33,716 nucleotides of DNA, from positions 1 through 33,716 of the forward strand of contig CAJGBW010000012.1 in NCBI GenBank assembly GCA_904501835.1, written 5' to 3'. Below, one piece after another: positions 9,103 to 16,870 of this stretch (position 1 is the stretch's first letter; every line of letters starts with the position of its first letter). The translations under genes and the position numbers were made by a program. Source of the DNA: an uncultured Bacteroidales bacterium. Its GTDB lineage: Bacteria; Bacteroidota; Bacteroidia; Bacteroidales; UBA932. The notes below the pieces were generated by a model that saw nothing but the letters and a program-made list of their open reading frames with translations, ran no database searches and had not been told where the DNA came from.

Positions 9103-9570
9103 TTACAATACGGCTGACAATACTTTTTCGGCTTGCTTGCGACGGAACTCGGCCAATTTTTCAGACAAGGCAGGGTCGGTCAAAGCAAAAATACTGATGG
9201 CAATGAGGGCCGCGTTCTTTGCGCCATCAATGGCAACAGTGGAAACCGGAATACCGGAAGGCATCTGAACCATAGACAAGAGCGAGTCCAGACCGCCCAA
9301 TGCTTTGCTGCGGATAGGAACGCCAATCACAGGAAGAATGGTATGACCAGCGGCAACACCGGCTAAATGTGCGGCGCCACCGGCACCGGCGATAATCACG
9401 CCAATTCCCCTCTCGGGGGCGGAATTGACATACTCACTGAATTCTGCGGGAGTACGATGTGCGCTATACACTTTCTTTTCGTAATCTACACCGAATTCTT
9501 CCAATACATCACAAGCGCCTTTCATTACATCCCAATCGCTTGTGGAGCCCATTACGACAGCAACTTTCAT
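9103..9570 (-). CDS. purE: N5-carboxyaminoimidazole ribonucleotide mutase (class I PurE)
   Basis: Interconverts N5-CAIR and CAIR, step six of purine synthesis. The protein has 155 residues from MKVAVVMGSTSDWDVM (ATG at 9570). The open frame runs further upstream to 9609, but those codons lie in the leader hairpin and have no family match. Hallmarks are GSTSD, YSAHRTP, AGAGGAAHLAGV and PVIGVP. The SDWD loop and short length indicate the bacterial class I type, which needs PurK for N5-CAIR; purK is not in this window. It is the first gene of the pur operon, read from the promoter at 9635-9666. Confidence 0.96.
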   Translation of the reverse strand: MKVAVVMGSTSDWDVMKGACDVLEEFGVDYEKKVYSAHRTPAEFSEYVNSAPERGIGVIIAGAGGAAHLAGVAAGHTILPVIGVPIRSKALGGLDSLLSMVQMPSGIPVSTVAIDGAKNAALIAISIFALTDPALSEKLAEFRRKQAEKVLSAVL

Positions 9571-9594
9571 ATTCAAATCAGTTAAATAAAAATT

Positions 9595-9614
9595 CCGTAG
9601 GTCAAACACTACGG
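9595..9614 (-). promoter_or_regulatory. Terminator-like hairpin in the purE leader
   Basis: On the minus strand CCGTAG pairs perfectly with CTACGG across an 8-nt loop and is followed by AATTTTTATTT before the purE ATG. It lies between the predicted transcription start and the gene. The 6-bp stem is short, so attenuation is only a suggestion. Confidence 0.4.
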
Positions 9615-9634
9615 CTATGTATAAAAAATGCTCG

Positions 9635-9666
9635 CAAATTTAGTTGATTTTTTTTTCTTGAACAAA
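9635..9666 (-). promoter_or_regulatory. Bacteroidetes-type promoter of the pur operon
   Basis: On the minus strand the -33 element TTTG (9663-9666) is separated by 20 nt from the -7 element TAAATTTG (9635-9642). Both match the Bacteroidetes primary sigma consensus exactly. Transcription should start near 9628-9630, giving a leader of about 60 nt before purE. Confidence 0.75.
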
Positions 9667-9756
9667 AACGCAGGGCATTTTTATCAACAATTTTATTAAC
9701 AAGTTTACAACCCTATTTAGTTGATAAGTTTTTTACATTTTTTGCCTATTTTTCAC

Positions 9757-9764
9757 TAAATTTG
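9757..9764 (+). promoter_or_regulatory. Probable -7 element of the V-ATPase operon promoter
   Basis: TAAATTTG matches TAnnTTTG exactly and lies 38 nt before the first ATG of the atp operon. No good TTTG is seen 19-21 nt upstream (the region is T-rich), so the -33 element is weak or absent. The leader would be about 30 nt, A/T-rich and without Shine-Dalgarno. Confidence 0.5.
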
Positions 9765-9802
9765 CCACGCAAAATTTGTATTTAATTAAAATTCAAAATA
9801 CT

Positions 9803-10408
9803 ATGCAGAATAAATTGCAGGAATTGACCGACAAACTCTACAACGAGGGCTTGTCAAAAGGTAAGGCTGAGGGCGAACAGATTCTCGCCCAAGCAAAGGC
9901 GCAGGCAGACGAAATTCTCGCTCAGGCAAAAGCCCAGGCTTCCGAGCTGGTAGCCAAAGCTGAAAAAGAGGCTGCCGATCTTCAGAATAAAGTATTGTCA
10001 GATCTTACTCAAGCCTCTCGCAAAACTTTATCTCAAACAAGACAACTGATTGAAAATCTTATTGTTGCTAAAATGAATGATGCGGCTGTCAACAAGGCTC
10101 TTTCCGAAGAAGCATTTGTCAAAGACATCATTACAACGGTGGCAAAAGCATTCAACAAAGAGGGTCAGACCGAGCTTTCGCTCATCCTCTCCGAGAGTCA
10201 GAAAGAAGCGTTGGAGCCTTTCGTCGAGAATGAGTTGGCCCAGATACTTGGTACAGGTGTGGAAGTCTGTTTTTCCAAGAAAATGGCGGGCGGTTTGAAA
10301 ATCGGTCCCAAGGATGGAGGATATTTTATCAGTTTTGATGAAGAAAATTTCAAGGAAATCATCTCCTCTTATCTTCGTCCTGCTACCAAGAAAATCCTTT
10401 TTGGATAA
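9803..10408 (+). CDS. atpE: V/A-type ATPase subunit E (peripheral stalk)
   Basis: Peripheral-stalk subunit connecting the catalytic head to the membrane part of a V/A-type rotary ATPase. The protein has 201 residues, starting at the ATG at 9803; an in-frame TTG at 9776 is rejected because it lies at the expected transcription start. Residues 10-65 are an Ala/Gln/Glu-rich coiled coil with three successive 11-residue units (26-36, 37-47 and 48-58). A globular C-terminal domain follows (about 100-201). Eleven-residue periodicity is what right-handed coiled-coil stalks show. It is the first gene of the operon; its TAA overlaps the next ATG by 1 nt (TAATG). No separate G/H partner gene is present. 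Confidence 0.88.
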   Translation: MQNKLQELTDKLYNEGLSKGKAEGEQILAQAKAQADEILAQAKAQASELVAKAEKEAADLQNKVLSDLTQASRKTLSQTRQLIENLIVAKMNDAAVNKALSEEAFVKDIITTVAKAFNKEGQTELSLILSESQKEALEPFVENELAQILGTGVEVCFSKKMAGGLKIGPKDGGYFISFDEENFKEIISSYLRPATKKILFG

Positions 10409-11007
10409 TGAACAACTATCATTATATAGTATCTTCCCTTCCTGCCCTCAGTTTGGATTACCGTTTCACGAAAGAAACGCCCGCTGAAATCAAAGAGCAG
10501 ATTCTTGAATTGTGCTCGGAAAGAGATCAGAAGGTCATAACCTTTCTTGAAAGCGGTTATTTGAAAGAGAACATGACGGCCGATTTTTATAGGGAAGCGT
10601 TGGCGCACAAAAATCCCTTTATTCGTGCGTTCTTTTGTTTTGATTTGAATGTTCGCAATGCCAAGGTCGAGTATCTCAACAGTCAGCTCGGACGCGAAAA
10701 AGGAACCGATGTGGTGATTTTGAGCGAAGAGTCTGTGGAATTCGAAGACAGCAATGAGGTGGCAGCGGCCCTCTCTTCTGCGGATTTATTGACACGCGAA
10801 AGGGCCTTGGACGAGCTATATTGGCGGAAAATCGAATCCCTCACCCTATTCAATTATTTCGACATTACCGCAATTTTGGGCTTCATCGCACGCCTACATA
10901 TTGTGGCCCGATGGTTTGAATTGGATGAGCAGAAAGGCCGCGAGAAATTCCGTCAGCTGGTGGATGAGGTCAGAGGCACATTCAAAGGTGTAGAATATAA
11001 AAATTAA
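10408..11007 (+). CDS. DUF2764 family protein of the V-ATPase operon
   Basis: A 199-residue soluble protein with no signal peptide or membrane segment. Its location between subunits E and A and its sequence (for example ALDELYWRKIESLTLFNYF and WFELDEQKGREKF in the C-terminal part) fit the DUF2764 family that accompanies Bacteroidetes V-type ATPases. The family has no firmly assigned function that I know of. It occupies the slot where subunit C (Vma6-like socket under the central stalk) is found in other operons, and it looks largely helical. A C-subunit role is therefore a reasonable inference, not shown. The start overlaps the atpE stop by 1 nt, so expression is coupled. Confidence 0.75.
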   Translation: MNNYHYIVSSLPALSLDYRFTKETPAEIKEQILELCSERDQKVITFLESGYLKENMTADFYREALAHKNPFIRAFFCFDLNVRNAKVEYLNSQLGREKGTDVVILSEESVEFEDSNEVAAALSSADLLTRERALDELYWRKIESLTLFNYFDITAILGFIARLHIVARWFELDEQKGREKFRQLVDEVRGTFKGVEYKN

Positions 11008-11024
11008 AAGATATTATTTCGATT

Positions 11025-12779
11025 ATGAAAACAACAGGAAAGGTTACGGGCATCGTTTCCAACCTTGTTACCGTAAAGTGTGACGGTCCGGTGTCGCAGA
11101 ATGAAATCTGCTATATCACTGTGGACGGCACGCCGCTTATGGCTGAGGTTATCAAGGTAAATGGCGACAGCGCTGCCGTACAGGTATTTGAAAGTACCCG
11201 AGGACTGAAAAATGGCGATCCTGTGGAATTTCAGGCGCGAATGCTTGAAGCTACTTTGGGTCCCGGCCTTTTGTCAAGTTCTTATGATGGTCTTCAGAAC
11301 AATTTGGAGACCATGACCGGTGTATTCCTTAAAAAAGGAGAATATACCGACCCTCTCGATCATGAAAAATTGTGGGATTTCACGCCTATAGCTAAAGAGG
11401 GTGATAAAGTGCAGGCCGCAGATTGGTTGGGTGAAGTGAAAGAAGGCTGGTTGCCTCATAAAATCATGGTACCCTTCTCATTTACAGGAGAATATACCGT
11501 TAAATCGCTTAAAGAGGCCGGTCAATACAACATTGACACCGTGATAGCTGTTTTGACCAACGACGCCGGAGAAGAGGTCGAGGTAACGATGACACAGAAA
11601 TGGCCGGTGAAAGTGGCTGTGAAAGGTTATCGTGAGAAACCCCGTCCCAATCGTATCATGGAGACCGGTGTGCGCGTTATCGACACACTCAACCCCATTG
11701 CAGAGGGAGGTACAGGCTTTATCCCCGGTCCTTTCGGTTGTGGTAAGACCGTGCTTCAGCATGCCATTGCCAAACAAGGTGAGGCCGATGTGATTGTGAT
11801 GGCGGCTTGTGGTGAGCGTGCCAACGAGGTGGTGGAAATCTTCACCGAATTCCCCGAATTGGTCGATCCTCACACCGGACGTTTCTTGATGGAACGTACC
11901 ACCATTATCTGTAATACCTCCAACATGCCCGTAGCGGCTCGTGAGGCTTCCGTTTATACCGCCATGACCCTTTGTGAGTACTATCGTGCCATGGGCTTGA
12001 AGGTATTGTTGTTGGCTGACTCAACTTCTCGTTGGGCACAGGCCTTGCGTGAAATGAGTAACCGTATGGAAGAGCTTCCCGGTGCTGACGCTTTCCCTGT
12101 GGATTTGTCTGCCATCATCAGCAACTTCTATGCACGCGCCGGTATGGTTTATTTGAACAACGGGCAGACCGGTTCTGTTACTTTCATCGGTACGGTATCC
12201 CCTGCCGGCGGTAACTTGAAAGAGCCTGTTACGGAGAGTACCAAAAAAGCGGCACGCTGTTTCTATGCCTTGGAGCAGAACCGCGCAGATAAGAAACGCT
12301 ACCCTGCCGTCAATCCCATTGACTCCTATTCCAAATACTTGGAATATCCCGAGATTGCCGAGCACTTGTCGGAGCGTATTATGCCCGGCTGGGTAGAGAT
12401 GGTGGCAAATGCCAAGAATATCATCCGTAAAGGTCGTGATGCCAGCGAGCAAATCAACATCCTCGGTGATGACGGTGTGCCTATGAGTTATCACGAAATG
12501 TTCTGGAAAAGCGAATTGCTTGACTTTGTCATTCTTCAGCAGGACGCTTTTGATGCGGTGGATGCGCTCTGTCCGCTCGAAAGACAAAAATATATGTTGC
12601 AACTCATTTTGGACATTTGCAAACGTGAATTTGAGTTTGAGGACTTCGAAAAATGTCGTGACTACTTCAAGAATATGATCAATATCCTTCGTCAGATGAA
12701 CTATTCTGAATTCCAGAGCGAGAAATTCAACGGATTTATTCAGCAACTTAATCAACTTCTTGAAAGCAATGGCAAATAG
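11025..12779 (+). CDS. atpA: V/A-type ATPase catalytic subunit A
   Basis: Catalytic subunit of the rotary ATPase head; hydrolyses or makes ATP. It has 584 residues. The N-terminal beta-barrel begins GKVTGIVSNLVTV. The A-subunit-specific non-homologous insert lies at about 100-200, with PGLLSSSYDGLQ just before it at about 80-91. The P-loop is GPFGCGKT (235-242), followed by the CGERANEVVEIF segment. The ADSTSRWAQALREMSNRMEE stretch is typical of A subunits. It lies 17 nt after DUF2764 and its end overlaps the start of atpB by 11 nt. Full length and canonical. Confidence 0.97.
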   Translation: MKTTGKVTGIVSNLVTVKCDGPVSQNEICYITVDGTPLMAEVIKVNGDSAAVQVFESTRGLKNGDPVEFQARMLEATLGPGLLSSSYDGLQNNLETMTGVFLKKGEYTDPLDHEKLWDFTPIAKEGDKVQAADWLGEVKEGWLPHKIMVPFSFTGEYTVKSLKEAGQYNIDTVIAVLTNDAGEEVEVTMTQKWPVKVAVKGYREKPRPNRIMETGVRVIDTLNPIAEGGTGFIPGPFGCGKTVLQHAIAKQGEADVIVMAACGERANEVVEIFTEFPELVDPHTGRFLMERTTIICNTSNMPVAAREASVYTAMTLCEYYRAMGLKVLLLADSTSRWAQALREMSNRMEELPGADAFPVDLSAIISNFYARAGMVYLNNGQTGSVTFIGTVSPAGGNLKEPVTESTKKAARCFYALEQNRADKKRYPAVNPIDSYSKYLEYPEIAEHLSERIMPGWVEMVANAKNIIRKGRDASEQINILGDDGVPMSYHEMFWKSELLDFVILQQDAFDAVDALCPLERQKYMLQLILDICKREFEFEDFEKCRDYFKNMINILRQMNYSEFQSEKFNGFIQQLNQLLESNGK

Positions 12780-14088
12780 AATATATCAGAAAACGTTTAC
12801 CCGTTTGGAGGCCATTACCAAAGCGACTGTGGCCTTGAAAGCTCCGGGTGTATCCAACGATGAACTTGCCGTTGTGGACGGCAGATTGGCACAGGTCGTA
12901 AAGACCAAAGGCGACTTGGTAACCTTGCAGATTTTCTCCGGCACGGAAGGTATTCCTACCGATGCAGAGGTCGTATTTTTGGGTGAACCTCCCACATTGA
13001 AAGTATCCGACGATTTGGCCGGACGCTTTTTCAATGCCTATGGTCATCCCATTGATGGCGGTCCCGAAATCGAAGGCGAGGCGCGTCAGATTGGTGGTCC
13101 CTCTGTGAACCCCTACAAACGTCGTATGCCCAGTCAGATTATCCCGACGGGTATTGCCGGTATCGACTTGAACAACACCTTGGTGTCCGGTCAGAAGATT
13201 CCTTTCTTCGCCGATGCAGACCAACCTTATAATAATGTAATGGCACAGGTGGCCCTTCGTGCCGATGTGGATAAAATCATCCTCGGCGGTATGGGTTTGA
13301 GTAATGATGACTACCTGTATTTCAAACACGAATTTGAAAGCGCCGGTGCATTGGATAAAATCATCTCCTTTGTCAATACGACCGAGCAACCCCCTGTGGA
13401 GCGTCTGTTGATTCCCGATATGGCTTTGACGGCTGCCGAGTACTTTGCGGTTGAGAAAAACGAGAAAGTTCTGGTGCTTTTGACCGACATGACTTTGTAT
13501 GCGGATGCGCTTTCTATCGTGAGCAACCGTATGGATCAGATTCCTTCCAAGGATTCCATGCCGGGTTCTCTCTACTCAGATTTGGCAAAAATCTATGAGA
13601 AGGCGGTGCAGCTTCCTGACGGCGGTTCCATCACCATTATTGCAGTGACTACCTTGAACGACGGAGACATTACTCATGCCATTCCCGACAATACGGGATA
13701 TATTACAGAGGGTCAGTTGTATCTTCGTTCGGATCCGGATTCCGGAAAAGTCATCATTGACCCTTTCCGCAGTCTTTCCCGTCTGAAACAGCATGTACAG
13801 GGTAAGAAAACCCGTGAAGACCACTCCCAGGTGATGAATGCTTCCGTGCGTCTGTATTCCGATGCATCGAATGCGAAGACCAAATTGGAGAATGGTTTTG
13901 ATTTGAGCGAATACGATTTGCGTTGTCTGGATTATGCCAAAGATTATGCAACCCGTCTGCTTTCCATTGATGTAAACATTTCTCTGACGGAAATGCTTGA
14001 CACTGCTTGGGAACTTTTCGCCAAATACTTCACTCCGGCAGAAACCGGTATCAAACAGGTATTCATTGACAAATACTGGAAGAAATAA
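12769..14088 (+). CDS. atpB: V/A-type ATPase subunit B
   Basis: Non-catalytic nucleotide-binding subunit alternating with A in the head. It has 439 residues from MANRIYQKTF (ATG at 12769, overlapping the atpA end by 11 nt); a TTG three codons upstream is a less likely start. There is no classical P-loop: the region aligning with it reads PFFADADQPYNNV, as expected for B subunits. LLTDMTLYADAL and GSITIIAVTTLNDGD-type segments support the assignment. The stop overlaps the ATG of atpD (TAATG). Confidence 0.96.
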   Translation: MANRIYQKTFTRLEAITKATVALKAPGVSNDELAVVDGRLAQVVKTKGDLVTLQIFSGTEGIPTDAEVVFLGEPPTLKVSDDLAGRFFNAYGHPIDGGPEIEGEARQIGGPSVNPYKRRMPSQIIPTGIAGIDLNNTLVSGQKIPFFADADQPYNNVMAQVALRADVDKIILGGMGLSNDDYLYFKHEFESAGALDKIISFVNTTEQPPVERLLIPDMALTAAEYFAVEKNEKVLVLLTDMTLYADALSIVSNRMDQIPSKDSMPGSLYSDLAKIYEKAVQLPDGGSITIIAVTTLNDGDITHAIPDNTGYITEGQLYLRSDPDSGKVIIDPFRSLSRLKQHVQGKKTREDHSQVMNASVRLYSDASNAKTKLENGFDLSEYDLRCLDYAKDYATRLLSIDVNISLTEMLDTAWELFAKYFTPAETGIKQVFIDKYWKK

Positions 14089-14699
14089 TGGCTGTTAAAT
14101 TCCAATACAATAAGACTTCGCTGAATAACATCACCAAGCAACTGAAGATGAGAGTCAGCGCGTTGCCTACCTTGAAAAACAAGGAGAGCGCGTTGCGTCT
14201 GGAGGTTCGCAAGGCGAAAGAATATTCAGAGAAACTCATTGCACAACTGGAAGAAGCCTTGCAGAAATACGATTATCTCGCCGCGCTGTGGAATGAATTC
14301 GACGGCGGTCTGATCAGCATTACGGATGTGGATCTCTTTACTGAAAAAGTCGCGGGTGTAAAGACGCCCGGCCTGGGAGAGATTCATTATGAAATCCATA
14401 CTTTTAACGCGTTTTCCTCCCCTGCCTGGTTTGCTGATGGGGTGAGCATTTTGAAAGAGCTCAGCCGTCTGGGAATTGAATCGGAGGTCTATATGGAGAA
14501 AAGCCGTATTTTGGATTTTCAAAGGAAGAAGACGACTCAAAAGGTAAACCTTTATGAGAAAGTGCAGATTCCGGGCTATCAGGAGGCGATTCGTAAAATC
14601 AAACGATTTATGGAGGATGAGGAGAATTTGAGCAAGGCTGCATCCAAGATTGTCAAATCTCGACACGCACAACAAGAAGAAGAGGAGGAAATGCAATGA
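14088..14699 (+). CDS. atpD: V/A-type ATPase subunit D (central rotor stalk)
   Basis: Central-axle subunit that rotates inside the A3B3 head. It has 203 residues, with long N- and C-terminal helices expected to form the antiparallel coiled coil (about 1-70 and 140-203) around a short middle region. The N-terminus (KFQYNKTSLNNITKQLKMR) has the usual subunit D character, and the C-terminal end is acidic (EEEEEMQ). It overlaps atpB by 1 nt and atpI by 4 nt (ATGA). Subunit F, its normal partner at the stalk foot, has no gene here. Confidence 0.92.
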   Translation: MAVKFQYNKTSLNNITKQLKMRVSALPTLKNKESALRLEVRKAKEYSEKLIAQLEEALQKYDYLAALWNEFDGGLISITDVDLFTEKVAGVKTPGLGEIHYEIHTFNAFSSPAWFADGVSILKELSRLGIESEVYMEKSRILDFQRKKTTQKVNLYEKVQIPGYQEAIRKIKRFMEDEENLSKAASKIVKSRHAQQEEEEEMQ

Positions 14700-16420
14700 T
14701 TACAAAAATGACACGATACGACTTCATCATGCTCGCTGAGCAGGGTGAGGCCTTTATCCAGGACATTTCCGCACTCGGTCTTGTGGATATTACCCGTTCT
14801 TCCAAACCCGTGGATGAGACATCGATTGCTTTGTTGGCAGAAGCGGACCGTTTGAAAGAACGCATCACACTCCTTAAAAACAAACGCTACGAGGGCGACA
14901 GTACGTACGCGGCTTTGGCTGAAAAAGTAAAGGAGGCCAAGAAAGATTACGAACAATGCGAGCCCTGGGGCGCTTTTGACAAGGAGAAATTGGAGCTCAT
15001 TTTTGGCGGACGTTTGCGCTATTATCTTTGCGACAAGAAGAAATTCCAAGAGGAATGGGCACTTGCTGTATGTCAGGATGATGGCAAAAATGTATGGTTT
15101 GTCAGCGAAGAGGAAGTTGCGGCACCTGCAAAGTCTGTCGTTGCACCCAAATTTGGCTTACAACAGGCACAAGCGGCACTTGATACGGCTCAAAAGGCGC
15201 TTCAAGATAGAGAGGAGGCCCTTAATGCTGAAGATATTGCAGCCTTGGAGGCGTGCTATCAGGAAAAAATGCGTGCGTTGGATACTTATCTGGCAGGTGC
15301 AGCAGCGGAAAACGCGGTAGAAGACAAATTGTGCATCTATACGGGTTTTGCTCCTTTGGCACAACAACAAGCCCTTTGTGAGTCTTTCGAAAAAATGGAC
15401 GTCCTCTATCTTGCTACAGAAGCAAAACTTGAGGACAACCCGCCTATCCATTTGAAAAACAATAGTTTTGTCAAACAGTTTGAGCCGCTAACCGAAATGT
15501 ATGGTGTGCCGGTTTATAACGAGTTTGATCCGACGGTCTTCCTCAGCATCTTTTTCCTTTTGTTCTTTGCTATGTGTATGGGCGATGCCGGATATGGTAT
15601 CATTCTCATCATAGCGGGACTGTTGATGAAAGGAAAAGAAGGCGGTTTGGCAAAAATGCACGGGCTGATCACTACCTTGGGTATTGGAACAACTTTGGTC
15701 GGTTTCTTTATGGGCGGCTTCTTTGGCATCAATTTGGCTGAACAAAGCTGGGTGCCTGATGCCCTTAAAAGTGTTATGCTGACCGGAGAAGTTACCGTTA
15801 TCGGACGACCGTTTGCCTTACAGATGATTATCGCGCTGGGCATCGGTGTGTTCCATCTTTGCTTGGCTTTTATTGTCAAGACGGTGTATGCCATCAAGAA
15901 GAACGGTCTGAAAAATTCCCTCAGCACTTTGGGCTGGACCTTGCTCATTGTCGGTTCTGTTTTGGTATTTGCAGCCGGTATGCTCTTCAACCTGTCGGAA
16001 GAAGCCATCAAATGGACGATTATCGCGATTGCGGGTATTTCCGCGCTCGGTATTTATGTATTCAACACTTGGGGACGCAATCCCTTGGTAAACATCGGTT
16101 CCGGCCTTTGGGATACCTATTCCATGGCTTCCGGACTGATGGGAGATGTGCTCAGTTATATCCGTCTGTATGCCTTGGGACTTTCCGGCGGTATGTTGGG
16201 TTCTACCTTCAACCAATTGGCCGGTACGGTCAAAGATTGCGGCATTCCCGGATTGGACTGGGCTGGATTCATCCTGATTGCTCTTTTGGGTCATGTACTG
16301 AATATCGCGATGAGTTGCTTGGGAGCCTTTGTGCATCCGCTTCGTCTGAACTTTGTGGAATTCTTCAAGAATTCAGACTACGAAGGACGTGGCAACAAAT
16401 ACAAACCTCTAAAGAAATAA
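14696..16420 (+). CDS. atpI: V/A-type ATPase membrane subunit I (a-subunit)
   Basis: Stator membrane subunit forming the ion half-channels against the K ring. It has 574 residues: a soluble N-terminal arm (about 1-280, with helical, Ala/Glu-rich segments at 155-210) and a C-terminal membrane domain of roughly seven or eight hydrophobic segments. The essential rotor-facing arginine lies in DVLSYIRLYALGLSGG (about R490), and a second Arg in HPLRLNFVEFF (about R550). Start: ATG at 14696 overlaps the atpD stop (ATGA); a second ATG four codons in is possible. A 24-nt gap separates it from atpK. Confidence 0.95.
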   Translation: MITKMTRYDFIMLAEQGEAFIQDISALGLVDITRSSKPVDETSIALLAEADRLKERITLLKNKRYEGDSTYAALAEKVKEAKKDYEQCEPWGAFDKEKLELIFGGRLRYYLCDKKKFQEEWALAVCQDDGKNVWFVSEEEVAAPAKSVVAPKFGLQQAQAALDTAQKALQDREEALNAEDIAALEACYQEKMRALDTYLAGAAAENAVEDKLCIYTGFAPLAQQQALCESFEKMDVLYLATEAKLEDNPPIHLKNNSFVKQFEPLTEMYGVPVYNEFDPTVFLSIFFLLFFAMCMGDAGYGIILIIAGLLMKGKEGGLAKMHGLITTLGIGTTLVGFFMGGFFGINLAEQSWVPDALKSVMLTGEVTVIGRPFALQMIIALGIGVFHLCLAFIVKTVYAIKKNGLKNSLSTLGWTLLIVGSVLVFAAGMLFNLSEEAIKWTIIAIAGISALGIYVFNTWGRNPLVNIGSGLWDTYSMASGLMGDVLSYIRLYALGLSGGMLGSTFNQLAGTVKDCGIPGLDWAGFILIALLGHVLNIAMSCLGAFVHPLRLNFVEFFKNSDYEGRGNKYKPLKK

Positions 16421-16444
16421 TTAAAAACAATTAAATAAAACATT

Positions 16445-16870
16445 ATGCTTAACACTATTTTAGGTTATCTCGGTATGGGACTTATGTTGAGTCTCGCCGG
16501 TATCGGTTCTGCTTACGGAACGACTATCGCTGGTAATGCTGCCGAAGGCGCATTGAAAAAAGCACCTGAAAACTCTTCAGGTTACATGATTTTGTCTGCC
16601 CTCCCCGCTACCCAGGGTCTTTATGGTTTCTTGGGCTTCATCCTTTGGTTGGGCAAAGATTTCGCTGCTAACGGCGCCATGTATTTCTGCATCGGACTTT
16701 GCGCCGGCTTGGTATTCTTGTTCTCTGCCATTCGTCAAGGACAGGTTGCCGCCAATGGTATCGTAGGTATGTCTCAGGGACACAATGTACTCACCAACAC
16801 GATGATTTATTGTGCGCTTCCTGAGTTCTACGCGATTCTTTCGTTGATTGCTGCCATTATGATTGGTTAG
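16445..16870 (+). CDS. atpK: V/A-type ATPase rotor-ring subunit K
   Basis: Proteolipid of the ion-carrying membrane ring. It has 141 residues with four hydrophobic helices in two hairpins. Residues L53, T56, Q57 (ALPATQGLYGF), Q98 (IRQGQVAANG) and E127 (ALPEFYAIL) line up with the five Na+-site residues of the Enterococcus hirae NtpK ring as I recall them, the last two with a four-residue offset. Na+ transport is thus plausible, but not proven from sequence. The stop TAG overlaps a GTG start of the following ABC gene (TAGTG). It is the last obvious subunit of the operon. Confidence 0.95.
   Translation: MLNTILGYLGMGLMLSLAGIGSAYGTTIAGNAAEGALKKAPENSSGYMILSALPATQGLYGFLGFILWLGKDFAANGAMYFCIGLCAGLVFLFSAIRQGQVAANGIVGMSQGHNVLTNTMIYCALPEFYAILSLIAAIMIG

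Noticed and set aside
9571..9609. N-terminal extension of PurE by 13 residues
   Set aside because: These codons fall in the leader hairpin, and the family begins at MKVAVVMGS.
9571..9640. Purine riboswitch upstream of purE
   Set aside because: The leader is only about 60 nt and shows a single hairpin, without the three-way junction and conserved loops of purine riboswitches.
9875..9980. Repeats in atpE as a possible CRISPR or tandem DNA repeat element
   Set aside because: They are in frame, encode coiled-coil hendecads and have no spacers.
12021..12755. Minus-strand open frame opposite atpA
   Set aside because: AtpA is full length and conserved here; the antisense frame has no promoter or recognisable product.
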